This document shows, piece after piece, positions 10,793-20,129 of a DNA stretch of 64,000 nucleotides. The stretch is taken from NCBI GenBank assembly GCA_018842655.1, contig JAGTWN010000004.1, positions 2,728,001 to 2,792,000 on the forward strand. Direction: 5' to 3'. Source of the DNA: Candidatus Pantoea haifensis. Lineage in GTDB: Bacteria > Pseudomonadota > Gammaproteobacteria > Enterobacterales > Enterobacteriaceae. Every line of letters starts with the position of its first letter. The first letter of the stretch is position 1. A model generated the notes under the pieces. The model searched no databases, had not been told where the DNA came from, and saw nothing but the letters and a program-made list of their open reading frames with translations. Position numbers and translations under genes: made by a program.

Positions 10793-10894
10793 TCAAACCC
10801 TCACAAAATAAGTGGAATTGCTGCGCGTATCCTTCAGCAGACGTTACAGTATGTCAACGACGCTGAAAATCCGAAAGCAATCTGTGCTACTTCC

Positions 10895-10921
10895 TGAGAC
10901 ACGAAAGTTATCCACAAGTTC
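10895..10921 (-). promoter_or_regulatory. rpoH P3-type sigma-E promoter with embedded DnaA box
   Basis: On the minus strand GAACTT, 16 bases, TCTCA matches the sigma-E consensus GAACTT-N16-TCTGA with one mismatch. The spacer holds TTATCCACA (10908-10916 on the plus strand), a perfect DnaA box; a weaker box (TTTTACACA, 10939-10947) lies further upstream. E. coli rpoH P3 has the same arrangement and is controlled by sigma-E and DnaA. Confidence 0.75.
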
Positions 10922-11035
10922 AGTAGTAGCAGTGCATATTTTACACACAGATGACAAGAAAGAAAGCGGGGAAAGATCCTCTGCTTCCTGTTGTCGGCAG
11001 CAGAGGAACATTATACCAAAAAATGTTGCAGGCGT

Positions 11036-12022
11036 TTACTGCGGCGTAAAACGACGTAAATGTTGTACCGTTGCCAGCCAGGCCGCTACCCAGCCAATGA
11101 TTGCGGCGATAAGCAGTAACAGCAAGGCTTCATCCCAGGAGAAGCCTTCAAGCGAAAAAGTGGTGCCGAAAACGGCCGCAACCTGCGCCACCACCGATTG
11201 CAAACGCAACACCAGGACTTCTGACAGCACCAGTGATAAAACCGCACCGCTGAAGCCCAGCAGCGCGCCGCCATAGAGAAAAGGTCGCAGGATAAAGCCA
11301 TCGGTTGCACCGATCAGTTTCTGCACATTAATGGTATCGCGGCGCGCAAAGATACTGAGCCGCACGCTGTTACCAATCACCAGGAACACGGCGACTATCA
11401 TCAGAATACCAATCATTGACGCAATCTGACCGACCAGCCCAGTCAATGCCGCCAACCGGGCAAACCAGCTATCATCCATGCGCACTTCATCCACGCCCTG
11501 CACTTTTGACACGCTGTCGCGCAGGTTTTGCATGGTGTCTGAATTCTGGAAATTAAGCTTCGGCGTAATAATCGCCACCGCAGGCAGCGGATTTTGTTCC
11601 AGCATATCCATTGCACCACCGAAACCGGACCAGTTACGGAACTCATTAAGAGCTTCTTCACGCGTCAGATAATTCACATTATCCACGCCATCAACCTGCT
11701 TGAGCTGCGCCACCACATTTTCGGCGGCGGTGTCATCCAGCGTTTTAGAGAGATAAACCGTTAACTGCGGCGCGGGATACCACTGCGTTGCCGCCTGGCT
11801 GACGTTTTTCCACACCATGTAACAGACACTGGGTAACGTCAGAGAAATAGCGATAACCATTACCGTCAGCAGTGTCGCTAAGGGCTGACGCCACATATCA
11901 GACAGCGTGCCGCGCAGGGCGTAGCGCCACTGTTCCTGCCAGCCGCCTTTGAGTGCTTTGCTTTTTGACGATTGCTTCGCTTTCGGTGCCGCTGGGCGTT
12001 TATTGCGTTTATTGACCATCAT
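11036..12022 (-). CDS. ftsX: Cell-division ABC transporter permease FtsX
   Basis: With FtsE it forms the divisome complex that activates septal murein hydrolases through EnvC. The 328-residue product has an N-terminal basic cytoplasmic tail, TM1 ([21 protein letters not shown] type), a large periplasmic domain ([27 protein letters not shown]) and three C-terminal helices ([40 protein letters not shown]). It is somewhat shorter than E. coli FtsX (352) because of a shorter tail. It overlaps ftsE by 14 bp. Confidence 0.96.
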   Translation of the reverse strand: MMVNKRNKRPAAPKAKQSSKSKALKGGWQEQWRYALRGTLSDMWRQPLATLLTVMVIAISLTLPSVCYMVWKNVSQAATQWYPAPQLTVYLSKTLDDTAAENVVAQLKQVDGVDNVNYLTREEALNEFRNWSGFGGAMDMLEQNPLPAVAIITPKLNFQNSDTMQNLRDSVSKVQGVDEVRMDDSWFARLAALTGLVGQIASMIGILMIVAVFLVIGNSVRLSIFARRDTINVQKLIGATDGFILRPFLYGGALLGFSGAVLSLVLSEVLVLRLQSVVAQVAAVFGTTFSLEGFSWDEALLLLLIAAIIGWVAAWLATVQHLRRFTPQ

Positions 12023-12677
12023 GGCCTCCGTGCAGGCGTCCCTGATTCAGCGTCATAACACGATAACGACGACGCGCGATCAAACCGCTGTCATGTGTCG
12101 CCATTAACACCGTGACGCCAACGCGGTTGAACTCTTCGAACAGGCGCAAAATGTCCTCTGACAACGCATCATCCAGGTTACCGGTGGGTTCATCTGCCAG
12201 CAGCACCGCAGGCTTATTAACGACCGCACGTGCAATTCCGACGCGCTGCTGTTCACCGCCAGAAAGCTGAATGGGATAACTTTTCGCTTTGTCGAGCAGG
12301 CCAACTTTATCCAGCGCCGCGGAGACACGGCGACGAATATCTTCGCCGCTGGCCCCGGAAATGATCAGCGGAATCGCAACATTGTCGTAGACCGAACGGT
12401 CCATCAACAAATGGTGATCCTGGAAAATCATCCCGATCTGACGACGCAGAAAAGGCACTTCGCTGTTACGCAGTCGGGAAATGTCATGGCCGCTAAACCA
12501 AATTTGCCCGGCGCTTGGACGCTCAATGCCACAAATCAGCTTTAGCAGCGTACTTTTACCGGCACCAGAGTGGCCCGTCAGAAACGCCATTTCTCCGGGA
12601 CGGAGATGAAAATCCACCCCTTGCAGCGCCTGACGTCCACCGAGATATGCCTTACTGACCTCTTCAAAGCGAATCAT
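12009..12677 (-). CDS. ftsE: Cell-division ATP-binding protein FtsE
   Basis: ATPase partner of FtsX. The product has 222 residues with Walker A (GHSGAGKST), Q-loop ([11 protein letters not shown]), signature ([14 protein letters not shown]) and Walker B ([12 protein letters not shown]). It is the middle gene of ftsY-ftsE-ftsX, 5 bp after ftsY. The long overlap with ftsX implies translational coupling. Confidence 0.97.
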   Translation of the reverse strand: MIRFEEVSKAYLGGRQALQGVDFHLRPGEMAFLTGHSGAGKSTLLKLICGIERPSAGQIWFSGHDISRLRNSEVPFLRRQIGMIFQDHHLLMDRSVYDNVAIPLIISGASGEDIRRRVSAALDKVGLLDKAKSYPIQLSGGEQQRVGIARAVVNKPAVLLADEPTGNLDDALSEDILRLFEEFNRVGVTVLMATHDSGLIARRRYRVMTLNQGRLHGGHDGQ

Positions 12678-12682
12678 CCCAA

Positions 12683-14121
12683 TTAGTCCTCTCGGGCAAA
12701 CAGTGCCTCAATAAAATCTTCAGCCTTAAAGGGCCGTAAATCCTCGATGCCTTCCCCGACACCGATATAGCGGATCGGAATGCCGAACTGGTCGGCAACC
12801 GAGAAGATCACACCGCCTTTCGCCGTGCCATCCAGCTTGGTCAGGGTAATCCCGGTTAACCCCACCGCTTCATGGAACAGTTTGGCCTGGCTGATAGCGT
12901 TCTGCCCGGTACTGGCATCCAGCGTCAGCATCACTTCGTGCGGTGCCGAATCATCCAGCTTTTTCATGACACGGGTAATTTTCTTCAGCTCTTCCATCAG
13001 ATGCGATTTGTTCTGCAAACGACCTGCGGTATCGGCAATCAGCACATCAGCACCGCGCGATTTGGCGGCCTGAATAGCATCAAAAATAACGGAGGCAGAA
13101 TCGGCCCCGGTGTGCTGAGCTATGACCGGAATATTGTTGCGCTGGCCCCAAACCTGTAACTGCTCTACCGCAGCAGCACGGAAAGTATCGCCCGCTGCCA
13201 GCATCACTGATTTGCCTTCGGCCTGATACTGACGCGCCAGCTTACCGATGGTGGTGGTTTTACCCACACCGTTAACGCCCACCATTAAAATAACGAAAGG
13301 CGTTTTGCCTGTAACGTCCAGCGGCGCATCTACTTTTGCAAGGATGTCAGCCATTTCCGTTTTCAGCAGGCCATATAAGGCCTCAGCATCACGTAGCTGT
13401 TTGCGGTTCGCTTGCTGAGTAAGATTAGTGATAATGCGTCGCGTAGTGTCTACCCCGACATCGGCAATCAGTAACTGCTCTTCCAGCTCTTCAAACAGTT
13501 CATCATCGATTTTTTTACCGCGAAACAGGCTAATAAAGCCGGAACCGAGATTCTGGCGGGTTTTAACCAGGCTGCGTTTCAGACGCGCAAAGAAGCCCTC
13601 TTTCGTCGGGCGTTCCTGTTCTTGAGAAATAATCGGTGCTGCCGCTAACGGTAGATCGCTGACGGTGTCTTCCGGCTCAATGACTTCTGCTTCTTCAACA
13701 GGTGAAGCATCCGCTAAAGCCAGGGCTTCCAGCTCTTCGTCGCTCAGCGGCATCTCATCTTCAACCGCTTCCGCCTCTGTTTCGGCAACCGGCACTGCCT
13801 CCGCCACCGGGCGTTCGGGTGCAGGTTCGACCTCAAGCAGTTCTTCAGGATCGGCACGCACCGGTTCTGGTTCAGCGATGATCTCTGGCGCAGGCTCCAC
13901 GTCTGCTTCGCGTTGCTGTTCGGCCACCGTTTCGGTGATGGCGACAGTCTCTTTCGCTTCCGCTTCGGCCTCGCTTAAGGCCGGAGATTGCTGCGCTGGC
14001 TGCTCAACTTCAGTCTCAGCAGGCAGATGTTCCTGCTCAGGCGTTTCGGCCGGCTGTTGCTTCTCTTCTTCTTTGCCAAATCCCAGCCAGGAAAAAAGCC
14101 ACGTTTTTTCTCTTTTGCCAT
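12683..14121 (-). CDS. ftsY: Signal recognition particle receptor FtsY (one-base frameshift near the start)
   Basis: GTPase that docks SRP-ribosome complexes at the inner membrane. After a short basic start comes a long acidic A domain (E, A and P rich, about residues 20-170), then the NG domain with G1 (GVNGVGKTTTIGKLA), the DTAGR motif and TKLDGTAKGG. The conserved start is ATG at 14121 (MAKEKKRGFFSWLGFGKEEE), in frame only if one base is added to the A-run at 14092-14097. The uncorrected frame begins with the unlikely MWSHNGKREKTWLFSWLG. Because ftsY is essential, a sequencing deletion is the likely cause. Confidence 0.93.
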
Positions 14122-14354
14122 TGTGTGACCACACTCCTCGATGGCTTCATCCCGGTCGCACGTTGTTCCCAGGTGTAAAATCAGTATTGGTGGTAAACGC
14201 CAGGCTGGCGTAAAACCGTAGAATTATGCATGACTTCAGCAACTCAGTAGTCTAACACTTTCCAGCCAGCTCACCACAGCACCCTTTTTTAACGTTTCTT
14301 CTCACCGTTTCGCCCGTTAAACTACGCAACAAATTATGACGAGTTGTGAGCAAG

Positions 14355-14954
14355 ATGATAAAAACCCCTCGCAATACAGGTGGCGCCGGGCAAATCCGTA
14401 TTATTGGCGGTCAGTGGCGCGGCCGAAAATTGCCCGTACCGGACAGCGCCGGTCTGCGCCCCACCACCGATCGCGTGCGTGAAACGCTGTTTAACTGGCT
14501 GGCACCCTATATTCAGCAAGCCCGCTGTCTTGATTGCTTTGCCGGTAGCGGCGCGCTCGGCTTAGAAGCCCTGTCGCGCTATGCCGGCTCAGCCACGCTA
14601 CTGGAGCTTGAACGTCCGGTCGCACAGCAACTGACGAAAAATCTCCACACGCTTAATGCCAGCAATGGCAACGTAATTCAAACGAATGCGCTAAACTGGC
14701 TGGCGCAAACCGGCGAGCCGTTTGATGTGGTGTTTATCGATCCGCCGTTTCGCAAAGGCTTGCTGGAGCAGACGTTACAACTGCTGGAGCAGAATCACTG
14801 GCTGGCCGACGACGCTTTAATTTACGTCGAAAGTGAAGTAGAGAACGGCACACCGCCGGTGCCCGCTAACTGGGATTTGCACCGCGAGAAAATCGCCGGG
14901 CAAGTGGCTTATCGTTTGTATCAACGTCAACAGGAGACGCATGATGTTACTTAA
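14355..14954 (+). CDS. rsmD: 16S rRNA (guanine(966)-N(2))-methyltransferase RsmD
   Basis: Methylates G966 of 16S rRNA. The product starts MIKTPRNTGGAGQIRIIGGQWRGRKLPVP and has 199 residues. The SAM-binding Rossmann motif (CLDCFAGSGALGLEALSRYA) and the catalytic DPPF (VVFIDPPFRKGLLE) are visible. A GTG at 14346 is an alternative start adding three residues. Divergent from ftsY and overlapping yhhL by 14 bp. Confidence 0.96.
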   Translation: MIKTPRNTGGAGQIRIIGGQWRGRKLPVPDSAGLRPTTDRVRETLFNWLAPYIQQARCLDCFAGSGALGLEALSRYAGSATLLELERPVAQQLTKNLHTLNASNGNVIQTNALNWLAQTGEPFDVVFIDPPFRKGLLEQTLQLLEQNHWLADDALIYVESEVENGTPPVPANWDLHREKIAGQVAYRLYQRQQETHDVT

Positions 14955-15212
14955 TTTGGGACGCCTGTTGATGCTGTGCGTTTGGGCTTTTCTACTGCTG
15001 AATGTTTTCCACCCTTATCCGAAGCCGCTGACCTATTTTATTAATGTCGCGCTGATTTTCATGATCCTGATGCACGGCTTGCAGTTGGTGCTGCTGCGTG
15101 CCACCCAAACCAAAGATGCGCCACCCATTGATCGTGTGACGCAGGCGAAAGTGTTTCTGTTTGGCGTGTTTGAACTGGTCGCCTGGCAAAAAAACATTTT
15201 CCACGGAAATAG
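14941..15212 (+). CDS. yhhL: DUF1145 family inner-membrane protein YhhL (frameshift near the end)
   Basis: Small membrane protein of unknown function with two or three helices (LLMLCVWAFLLLNVFHPYPKPLTYFINVALIFMILMHGLQLVLL). AGGAG is 4 bases upstream of ATG 14941 and 7 bases upstream of ATG 14944, so either may be used. As read the frame runs past its natural end. Adding one A to the 7-A run at 15188-15194 gives FELVAWQKKHFPRK and a TAG at 15210-15212, just before a terminator. Confidence 0.85.
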
Positions 15213-15220
15213 CGAAAAAC

Positions 15221-15241
15221 GCGGGCGTAATGCCCGCTTTT
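15221..15241. terminator. Bidirectional terminator between yhhL and yhhM
   Basis: GCGGGC, loop GTAAT, GCCCGC, flanked by AAAAAC on the left and TTTTA on the right. It separates the convergent yhhL and yhhM and supports the repaired end of yhhL. Confidence 0.8.
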
Positions 15242-15596
15242 ACTGCGCGGGTGTGAAACTCACAAAGCGCGAACCCTGCATTTTCAACTCGCCTTTCAAA
15301 CCCTTATCCATCTGGTGATAGTCTGCTTCATTCACCTGCACTTTGATATCACTGGCTCCGTTCAGCGGATGAAACCAGGCTTCATAACGCATCTCTTCCC
15401 CTGCAATCACTTCACGCTGGCGTGAGCGGCGATTGGGAGCCGGAAATTCGCGTTTGGTTTTCACCTGAACCGTCAGACTGCGAATCGGTGAGACATCATT
15501 CACAGCGGCTTCACGCCGTTGCTTTATGAACTGACGGGTCGCCAGAATAGCGATAATGGCCAGGACGATAAAAAAGAGTAGCGGTGGTTTGCTCAT
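15240..15596 (-). CDS. yhhM: DUF2500 family protein YhhM
   Basis: Membrane-anchored protein of unknown function. The start at 15596 (MSKPPLLFFIVLAIIAILATRQFIKQRREAA) gives 118 residues with one N-terminal helix and a soluble domain (REFPAPNRRSRQREVIAGEEMRYEAWFHPL, ending GSRFVSFTPAQ), as in E. coli YhhM. An upstream in-frame ATG at 15653 would add 19 residues that homologues lack. Confidence 0.92.
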   Translation of the reverse strand: MSKPPLLFFIVLAIIAILATRQFIKQRREAAVNDVSPIRSLTVQVKTKREFPAPNRRSRQREVIAGEEMRYEAWFHPLNGASDIKVQVNEADYHQMDKGLKGELKMQGSRFVSFTPAQ

Positions 15597-15865
15597 ATTT
15601 TTGCTCGTGCTTAATGAATAACAGGGAAATTTGTTGCGCGGCAAAGCATACAACCAGAGTTACCCGATTGTCACATCGTCAAGGCGTAACCTAAACTGAG
15701 ATCGACATTTTGGGAACTTTCACAATTTATACTCAAAATAATTCGCGTTTCAGAAAGGCGGCAAAGGCGCAATCCCGCAGCTGACGGAAATCCGTGCTTC
15801 GGGAGAGCAAGCGAAGTCCACACGCCTGAAACGTGAAAGATGTTGAGTAGGAAAAGGGAGAAACA

Positions 15866-16495
15866 ATGCTCTGGTCATTCCTCGCTGTACTTTTCTCCGG
15901 TTGGCTGTATGTCGATGCCTCTTATCGTGGACCACAATGGCAACGCTGGCTGTTTAAACCGGTTACGCTTCTCCTGCTGGTAGGCCTGGCATGGCAAGCT
16001 CCGACCCTGAATACCACTGACTATCTGATTCTCGCCGGTTTGGTCGCCACGCTAGCTGGCGATGCCCTGACGCTGTTACCGCGCCAGCAAATGCTCTATG
16101 CGCTGGGAGCCTTCTTCCTTTCGCATTTGCTCTATACGCTGAGCTTTGCTGCGAACATGACGATGACCTTCTTTTGGCCCATTCCGCTCACGCTGCTGAT
16201 CATTGGCGCGGTGGTGATCGCTATTATCTGGCGCAAACTGGCTGATCTGCGCTGGCCAGTTTGTACCTTTATTGGCATGACATTAGTGATGACATGGATG
16301 GCAACTGAGCAATATTTCTTCCGCCCTACCGATTACAGCTTCTCGATTATGATCGGGGCCAGCCTGCTGTTACTGGCTAACGTGATCTGGTTCATTACCC
16401 ACTATCGCCGCCGTTTCAGTGCCGACAGCGCCATCATTGCTGCCTGCTATTTTGCCGGTCACTTTATGATTGTGCGTTCGCTCTGGCTCTACTGA
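15866..16495 (+). CDS. yhhN: YhhN family (TMEM86-like) inner-membrane protein
   Basis: A 209-residue protein of about eight hydrophobic segments, the same size as E. coli YhhN. The family is related to eukaryotic TMEM86 lysoplasmalogenases ([30 protein letters not shown] holds the conserved D and H), but the bacterial function is unproven. It sits upstream of zntA as in E. coli. The 270 bp before it hold no feature I can support. Confidence 0.9.
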   Translation: MLWSFLAVLFSGWLYVDASYRGPQWQRWLFKPVTLLLLVGLAWQAPTLNTTDYLILAGLVATLAGDALTLLPRQQMLYALGAFFLSHLLYTLSFAANMTMTFFWPIPLTLLIIGAVVIAIIWRKLADLRWPVCTFIGMTLVMTWMATEQYFFRPTDYSFSIMIGASLLLLANVIWFITHYRRRFSADSAIIAACYFAGHFMIVRSLWLY

Positions 16496-16514
16496 AGAAA
16501 AAATGACCTGGCTC

Positions 16515-16546
16515 TTGACTCTGGAGTGAACTCCAGAGTGTAGGAT
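16515..16546 (+). promoter_or_regulatory. ZntR-dependent zntA promoter and operator
   Basis: The -35 TTGACT (16515-16520) and -10 TAGGAT (16541-16546) are separated by 20 bp, the over-long spacer of MerR-family promoters. The spacer carries a perfect 10-bp inverted repeat: ACTCTGGAGT, GA, ACTCCAGAGT (16518-16539). This is nearly identical to the E. coli PzntA operator bound by ZntR, so induction by Zn, Cd or Pb is expected. Confidence 0.92.
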
Positions 16547-16579
16547 ATCAGAGCGGACATTCCGGTCCGCTCTGTATCC
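16543..16579 (+). promoter_or_regulatory. Strong hairpin next to the zntA ribosome-binding site
   Basis: GGATA and CAGAGCGGAC (one bulged T between them) pair with GTCCGCTCTG and TATCC around the loop ATTCCG, a stem of about 15 bp ending one base before GGAGG (16580-16584). With the expected start near 16553 only the inner part would be in the mRNA. It could affect zntA mRNA stability or translation; this is inference. Confidence 0.5.
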
Positions 16580-16588
16580 GGAGGTCAC

Positions 16589-18868
16589 ATGCATCAACAT
16601 CACTCCTGTGGCTGCGGCAAACCCCGCGCCGCTCACGCTGCGGCAAAACCGCTTTGTCACGTGCGCAGTGTTCGCCCGGCATCGCTTACGATTAGCGCCG
16701 CAACACCGGTCATGGCTGAGCCATCAGGCTGCTGTCCTCAGGATCAGAACAGCCCCGGCAGTGACACCGACGAGGAAAGCGATCGGCGAACGTTAACATC
16801 GTATCAATACAGCTGGCACATCAGCGGCATGGATTGTCCAGGCTGCGCCCGCACCATTGAAACCGCGGTTCGCCAGTTGCCTGACATCACGCAGGCCCGC
16901 GTACTGTTTTCCAGTGAAAAGCTGGTCGTCAGCGCCAACAGCAACATGGCGTCTGCTGTAGAGCACGCGGTTAAAAAAGCCGGTTTCCAGCTCCTTTCAC
17001 ATTCGAAAGAGCGTGCTGCGCCTTCACCCTGGTACGCCAGTCGCGGCGTAATCGTACTCGGCTTGCTGATGCTCGCCAGCGTGTTGCTGAGCCAGTTCAG
17101 TGCGGTTTGGGGCGATCGCCTGTTTATCATCACCACTGTGATCGGATTGTGGCCCGTCGCTGTCAGTGCGATTCAGCGCCTGCGCAGCGGTTCTCCATTC
17201 ACTATAGAAATGTTAATGACGCTGGCGGCTGGCGGTGCATTGCTGATTGGCGCCCATGCCGAAGCTGCGATGGTGCTGCTGCTGTTCCAGCTGGGCGAGC
17301 GGCTTGAAGCCTACGCCGCGTCACGAGCGCGCAGCGGGGTAACCAGCCTGATGGCGCTGCGCCCAGAGTCTGCCACACGTCTTTCAGGCGCAACGCGCAG
17401 CGAGGTGATGTTAGCTGACCTTCAACCCGGTGATATTATCGAAGTCGCCGCAGGAGGACGGCTGCCGGTTGATGGCCGCCTGATAAGTGACAGCGCCAGC
17501 TTTGATGAAAGTGCATTAACCGGCGAATCGCTGCCGGTCACGCGCGAAAGCGGTGAAAAAATCCTGGCAGGCGCAACCAGTATTGATCGCCTGATTACGC
17601 TGGAGGTGGTGTCTGAACCGGGTGAAAGCGCCATCGACCGCATTCTGCAACTGATTGAAGAGGCGGAAAGCCATCGCGCCCCGGTTGAACGTTTTATCGA
17701 TACTTTTAGCCGGGTTTACACGCCAGCCATCATGCTGCTTTCGCTGCTGGTGATGGTGCTGCCGCCGCTGCTCGGCTTCGGTGCCTGGCTGGCGTGGATT
17801 TATAAGGGCCTGACGCTGTTACTAATTGGCTGTCCCTGTGCACTGGTGATCTCCACTCCCGCAGCGATTACTTCCGGGCTTGCCGCCGCCGCCCGGCAGG
17901 GCGCGTTAATTAAAGGCGGCGCGGCTCTGGAACGATTAAGCGCACTGAAAATGGTTGCGTTTGATAAAACCGGCACGCTTACTGCGGGTAAACCGCAGGT
18001 TACCCGCGTGCTGCGTTTTGCCGACAACAGCGAGGAGGAACTCCTGGTGCTCAGCGCCGCTGTAGAACAGGGGTCAACCCATCCTCTGGCCATTGCGATC
18101 GTTGCGGCCGCCCAGGCGCGTAACCTGCCGTTGCCCCAGGCACAGTCACAACAGGCGTTAGCGGGAAGCGGCATCAGCGCCTGGGTTGCAGGCCAGCAGG
18201 TGCAATTGCTGGCACCGGTTCGTGTCACAACGCTGAATGAAGCGCAACAAGCCCTGATCGCTGAGCAAGAAGCGCAGGGACAGACGCTGATCGTTTTATT
18301 ACGCGATGACGTGCCGCTGGGCGCACTGGCGTTGCAGGATTCGCTACGTCGCGATGCCATCGCTGCTGTTCAGGCATTGAAAAAACTGGGCATCAACAGC
18401 CTGATGTTAACCGGCGATAATCCCCGTGCGGCGGCATCTGTCGCCCAACAGCTGGATATCAGCTATCGCGCCAGCTTACTGCCTGGCGATAAAGTTGAAG
18501 TCATTCGCCAGCTTAGTCATCAACATCCGCTGGCGATGGTCGGCGACGGTATTAATGATGCGCCAGCCATGAAAGCAGCGACGCTGGGCATTGCAATGGG
18601 CAGCGGCACTGACGTGGCGCTGGAAGCGGCTGATGCCGCATTAACACGTAATCAGTTAAGCAATCTGGCACCGATGATTGCGCTGGCACGCCGCACGCGC
18701 AGCATTATTCGCCAGAACATCGCGCTGGCGTTAGGTCTCAAGGCGCTGTTTCTGGTGACAACCCTGCTGGGCATGACGGGATTATGGCTGGCGGTGCTGG
18801 CTGATTCAGGCGCCACCGCACTGGTCACAGCCAATGCTTTACGGTTGCTGCGGGCGCGTTCGGCATAA
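16589..18868 (+). CDS. zntA: Zn(II)/Cd(II)/Pb(II)-translocating P1B-type ATPase ZntA
   Basis: Inner-membrane pump exporting Zn, Cd and Pb. The 759 residues include a His/Cys-rich leader (HQHHSCGCGKP), a ferredoxin-like metal-binding domain with GMDCPGC near residue 80, transmembrane helices, the actuator motif TGES, the CPC metal site (LIGCPCALVISTP), the phosphorylation site DKTGTLT and the hinge GDGINDAP. It is about 27 residues longer than E. coli ZntA, mostly at the N-terminus. GGAGG lies 4 bases before the ATG, and a ZntR operator is upstream. Confidence 0.97.
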   Translation: MHQHHSCGCGKPRAAHAAAKPLCHVRSVRPASLTISAATPVMAEPSGCCPQDQNSPGSDTDEESDRRTLTSYQYSWHISGMDCPGCARTIETAVRQLPDITQARVLFSSEKLVVSANSNMASAVEHAVKKAGFQLLSHSKERAAPSPWYASRGVIVLGLLMLASVLLSQFSAVWGDRLFIITTVIGLWPVAVSAIQRLRSGSPFTIEMLMTLAAGGALLIGAHAEAAMVLLLFQLGERLEAYAASRARSGVTSLMALRPESATRLSGATRSEVMLADLQPGDIIEVAAGGRLPVDGRLISDSASFDESALTGESLPVTRESGEKILAGATSIDRLITLEVVSEPGESAIDRILQLIEEAESHRAPVERFIDTFSRVYTPAIMLLSLLVMVLPPLLGFGAWLAWIYKGLTLLLIGCPCALVISTPAAITSGLAAAARQGALIKGGAALERLSALKMVAFDKTGTLTAGKPQVTRVLRFADNSEEELLVLSAAVEQGSTHPLAIAIVAAAQARNLPLPQAQSQQALAGSGISAWVAGQQVQLLAPVRVTTLNEAQQALIAEQEAQGQTLIVLLRDDVPLGALALQDSLRRDAIAAVQALKKLGINSLMLTGDNPRAAASVAQQLDISYRASLLPGDKVEVIRQLSHQHPLAMVGDGINDAPAMKAATLGIAMGSGTDVALEAADAALTRNQLSNLAPMIALARRTRSIIRQNIALALGLKALFLVTTLLGMTGLWLAVLADSGATALVTANALRLLRARSA

Positions 18869-18893
18869 AACAGGCGGCGGCAGGCGGCCGCCG

Positions 18894-19145
18894 TTACCCT
18901 TCCAGCCCCTTTTTAATCAGGTATTGATACGGCAGCGTTTCGGTTTGCTGGGCTAACAGACGATGCTCCATAAACCGGCAAAATCCAGGAATATCACGTG
19001 TTGTGGCGGGATCGTCGGCGATAATCAATAGCGTTTCGCCATTTTGTAGATTACGGACGGTTTTTCGCACCATCATCACAGGCTCCGGGCAGCGCAGGCC
19101 ACGCGCATCAAGCTGATGGTCAGCCGAGGTGAAAACATCACTCAT
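18894..19145 (-). CDS. tusA: Sulfurtransferase TusA
   Basis: Accepts persulfide sulfur from IscS and passes it to TusBCD for 2-thiouridine formation in tRNA. The 83-residue product carries the active cysteine C19 in [19 protein letters not shown], and the conserved [18 protein letters not shown]. Convergent with zntA. Confidence 0.96.
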   Translation of the reverse strand: MSDVFTSADHQLDARGLRCPEPVMMVRKTVRNLQNGETLLIIADDPATTRDIPGFCRFMEHRLLAQQTETLPYQYLIKKGLEG

Positions 19146-19310
19146 AATGGACTCGATTCTGGTTTGGGGCGCTTATTCTAACCCTCAGTTAACTGACGCA
19201 AGGCGATAACGATTGCGTTAAAATTAACCATTGCATAAATAGCACAACGCGGTAATATGCCGCCGCTTTTTATCCATTAAACCGCAGACTATTGCCTGAC
19301 AATATCCTGC

Positions 19311-19342
19311 AATGGGTTCCCTCACCCCAACATTAAAAAGGC
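19311..19342 (+). promoter_or_regulatory. Probable preQ1-I riboswitch before yhhQ
   Basis: TGGG (19313-19316), loop TTCCCTCAC, CCCA (19326-19329), then the A-rich tail ACATTAAAAAGG. This fits preQ1-I: a short P1, a loop beginning TTC with a C-run, and a tail whose GG can pair with the loop C's as a pseudoknot. The tail includes the Shine-Dalgarno AAGG (19338-19341) of yhhQ, so ligand would block translation. YhhQ imports preQ0/preQ1, which makes the feedback sensible. P1 is only 4 bp, so this is a pattern call. Confidence 0.65.
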
Positions 19343-19347
19343 TTACT

Positions 19348-20013
19348 ATGCTCGCATTCACGTCGCGTCAGCGCATGCACGCGCTGTTTTGGTTGTCGCT
19401 GTTTCACCTGCTGGTGATCACATCCAGTAACTATCTGGTGCAGTTGCCTGTTTCCATCTTTGGCTTCACGACCACCTGGGGCGCATTCAGCTTTCCGTTT
19501 ATTTTCCTTGCTACCGATCTGACCGTGCGCATCTTTGGCGCACCGCTGGCACGTCGCATTATTCTGGCGGTGATGATCCCTGCGCTTTTTGTTTCCTATG
19601 CTGTTTCCTGCCTGTTTTATCAGGGTGAATGGCAAGGCTGGCACGCGCTGCAAGAGGTTAATCTGTTTGTGGCCCGCATCGCCTGCGCCAGCTTTATGGC
19701 TTACGCGCTTGGTCAGATTCTTGATGTGCATGTGTTTAACCGCTTGCGTCGTTTACCGCAGTGGTGGATTGCGCCTGGCTGTGCGATGTTTCTTGGCAAC
19801 ATCAGCGATACGCTGGCCTTCTTTTTCATCGCGTTTTATAAAAGTCCCGATCCCTTCATGGCGCAGCACTGGATTGAAATTGCGCTGGTCGACTACAGCT
19901 TTAAGATTCTGATCTGCATGGTGTTTTTCCTGCCGGCTTATGGCGTTTTGCTCAATGCCACTTTGAAACGCCTCTCAGCACGTTCAACTCGCGCGCAGGT
20001 CAATTTCGGCTAA
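19348..20013 (+). CDS. yhhQ: Queuosine precursor transporter YhhQ
   Basis: Inner-membrane carrier for 7-cyano-7-deazaguanine/7-aminomethyl-7-deazaguanine, precursors of queuosine in tRNA. The start at 19348 (MLAFTSRQRMHALFWLSLFHLLVITSSNYLVQLPVSIFGFTTTWGAFSFPFIFL) gives 221 residues, the E. coli length, with about six helices. A start at 19312 would lie within the putative riboswitch and is rejected. AAGG is 6 bases upstream. Confidence 0.95.
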   Translation: MLAFTSRQRMHALFWLSLFHLLVITSSNYLVQLPVSIFGFTTTWGAFSFPFIFLATDLTVRIFGAPLARRIILAVMIPALFVSYAVSCLFYQGEWQGWHALQEVNLFVARIACASFMAYALGQILDVHVFNRLRRLPQWWIAPGCAMFLGNISDTLAFFFIAFYKSPDPFMAQHWIEIALVDYSFKILICMVFFLPAYGVLLNATLKRLSARSTRAQVNFG

Positions 20014-20129
20014 ACGGAAATAGAGCCTTTTATCGTGACACGCTAAGCTTTGCTGACAATCATCAGGTTGCGTTTGCAACCTGATTCCTGTTGTATAAAC
20101 GCCTGGCTGGATACTTAAAAGGGATTCTG

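Noticed and set aside
13665-14213. Ser-rich 182-codon frame on the plus strand
   Set aside because: Complete antisense shadow of the acidic Glu/Ala-rich domain of ftsY.
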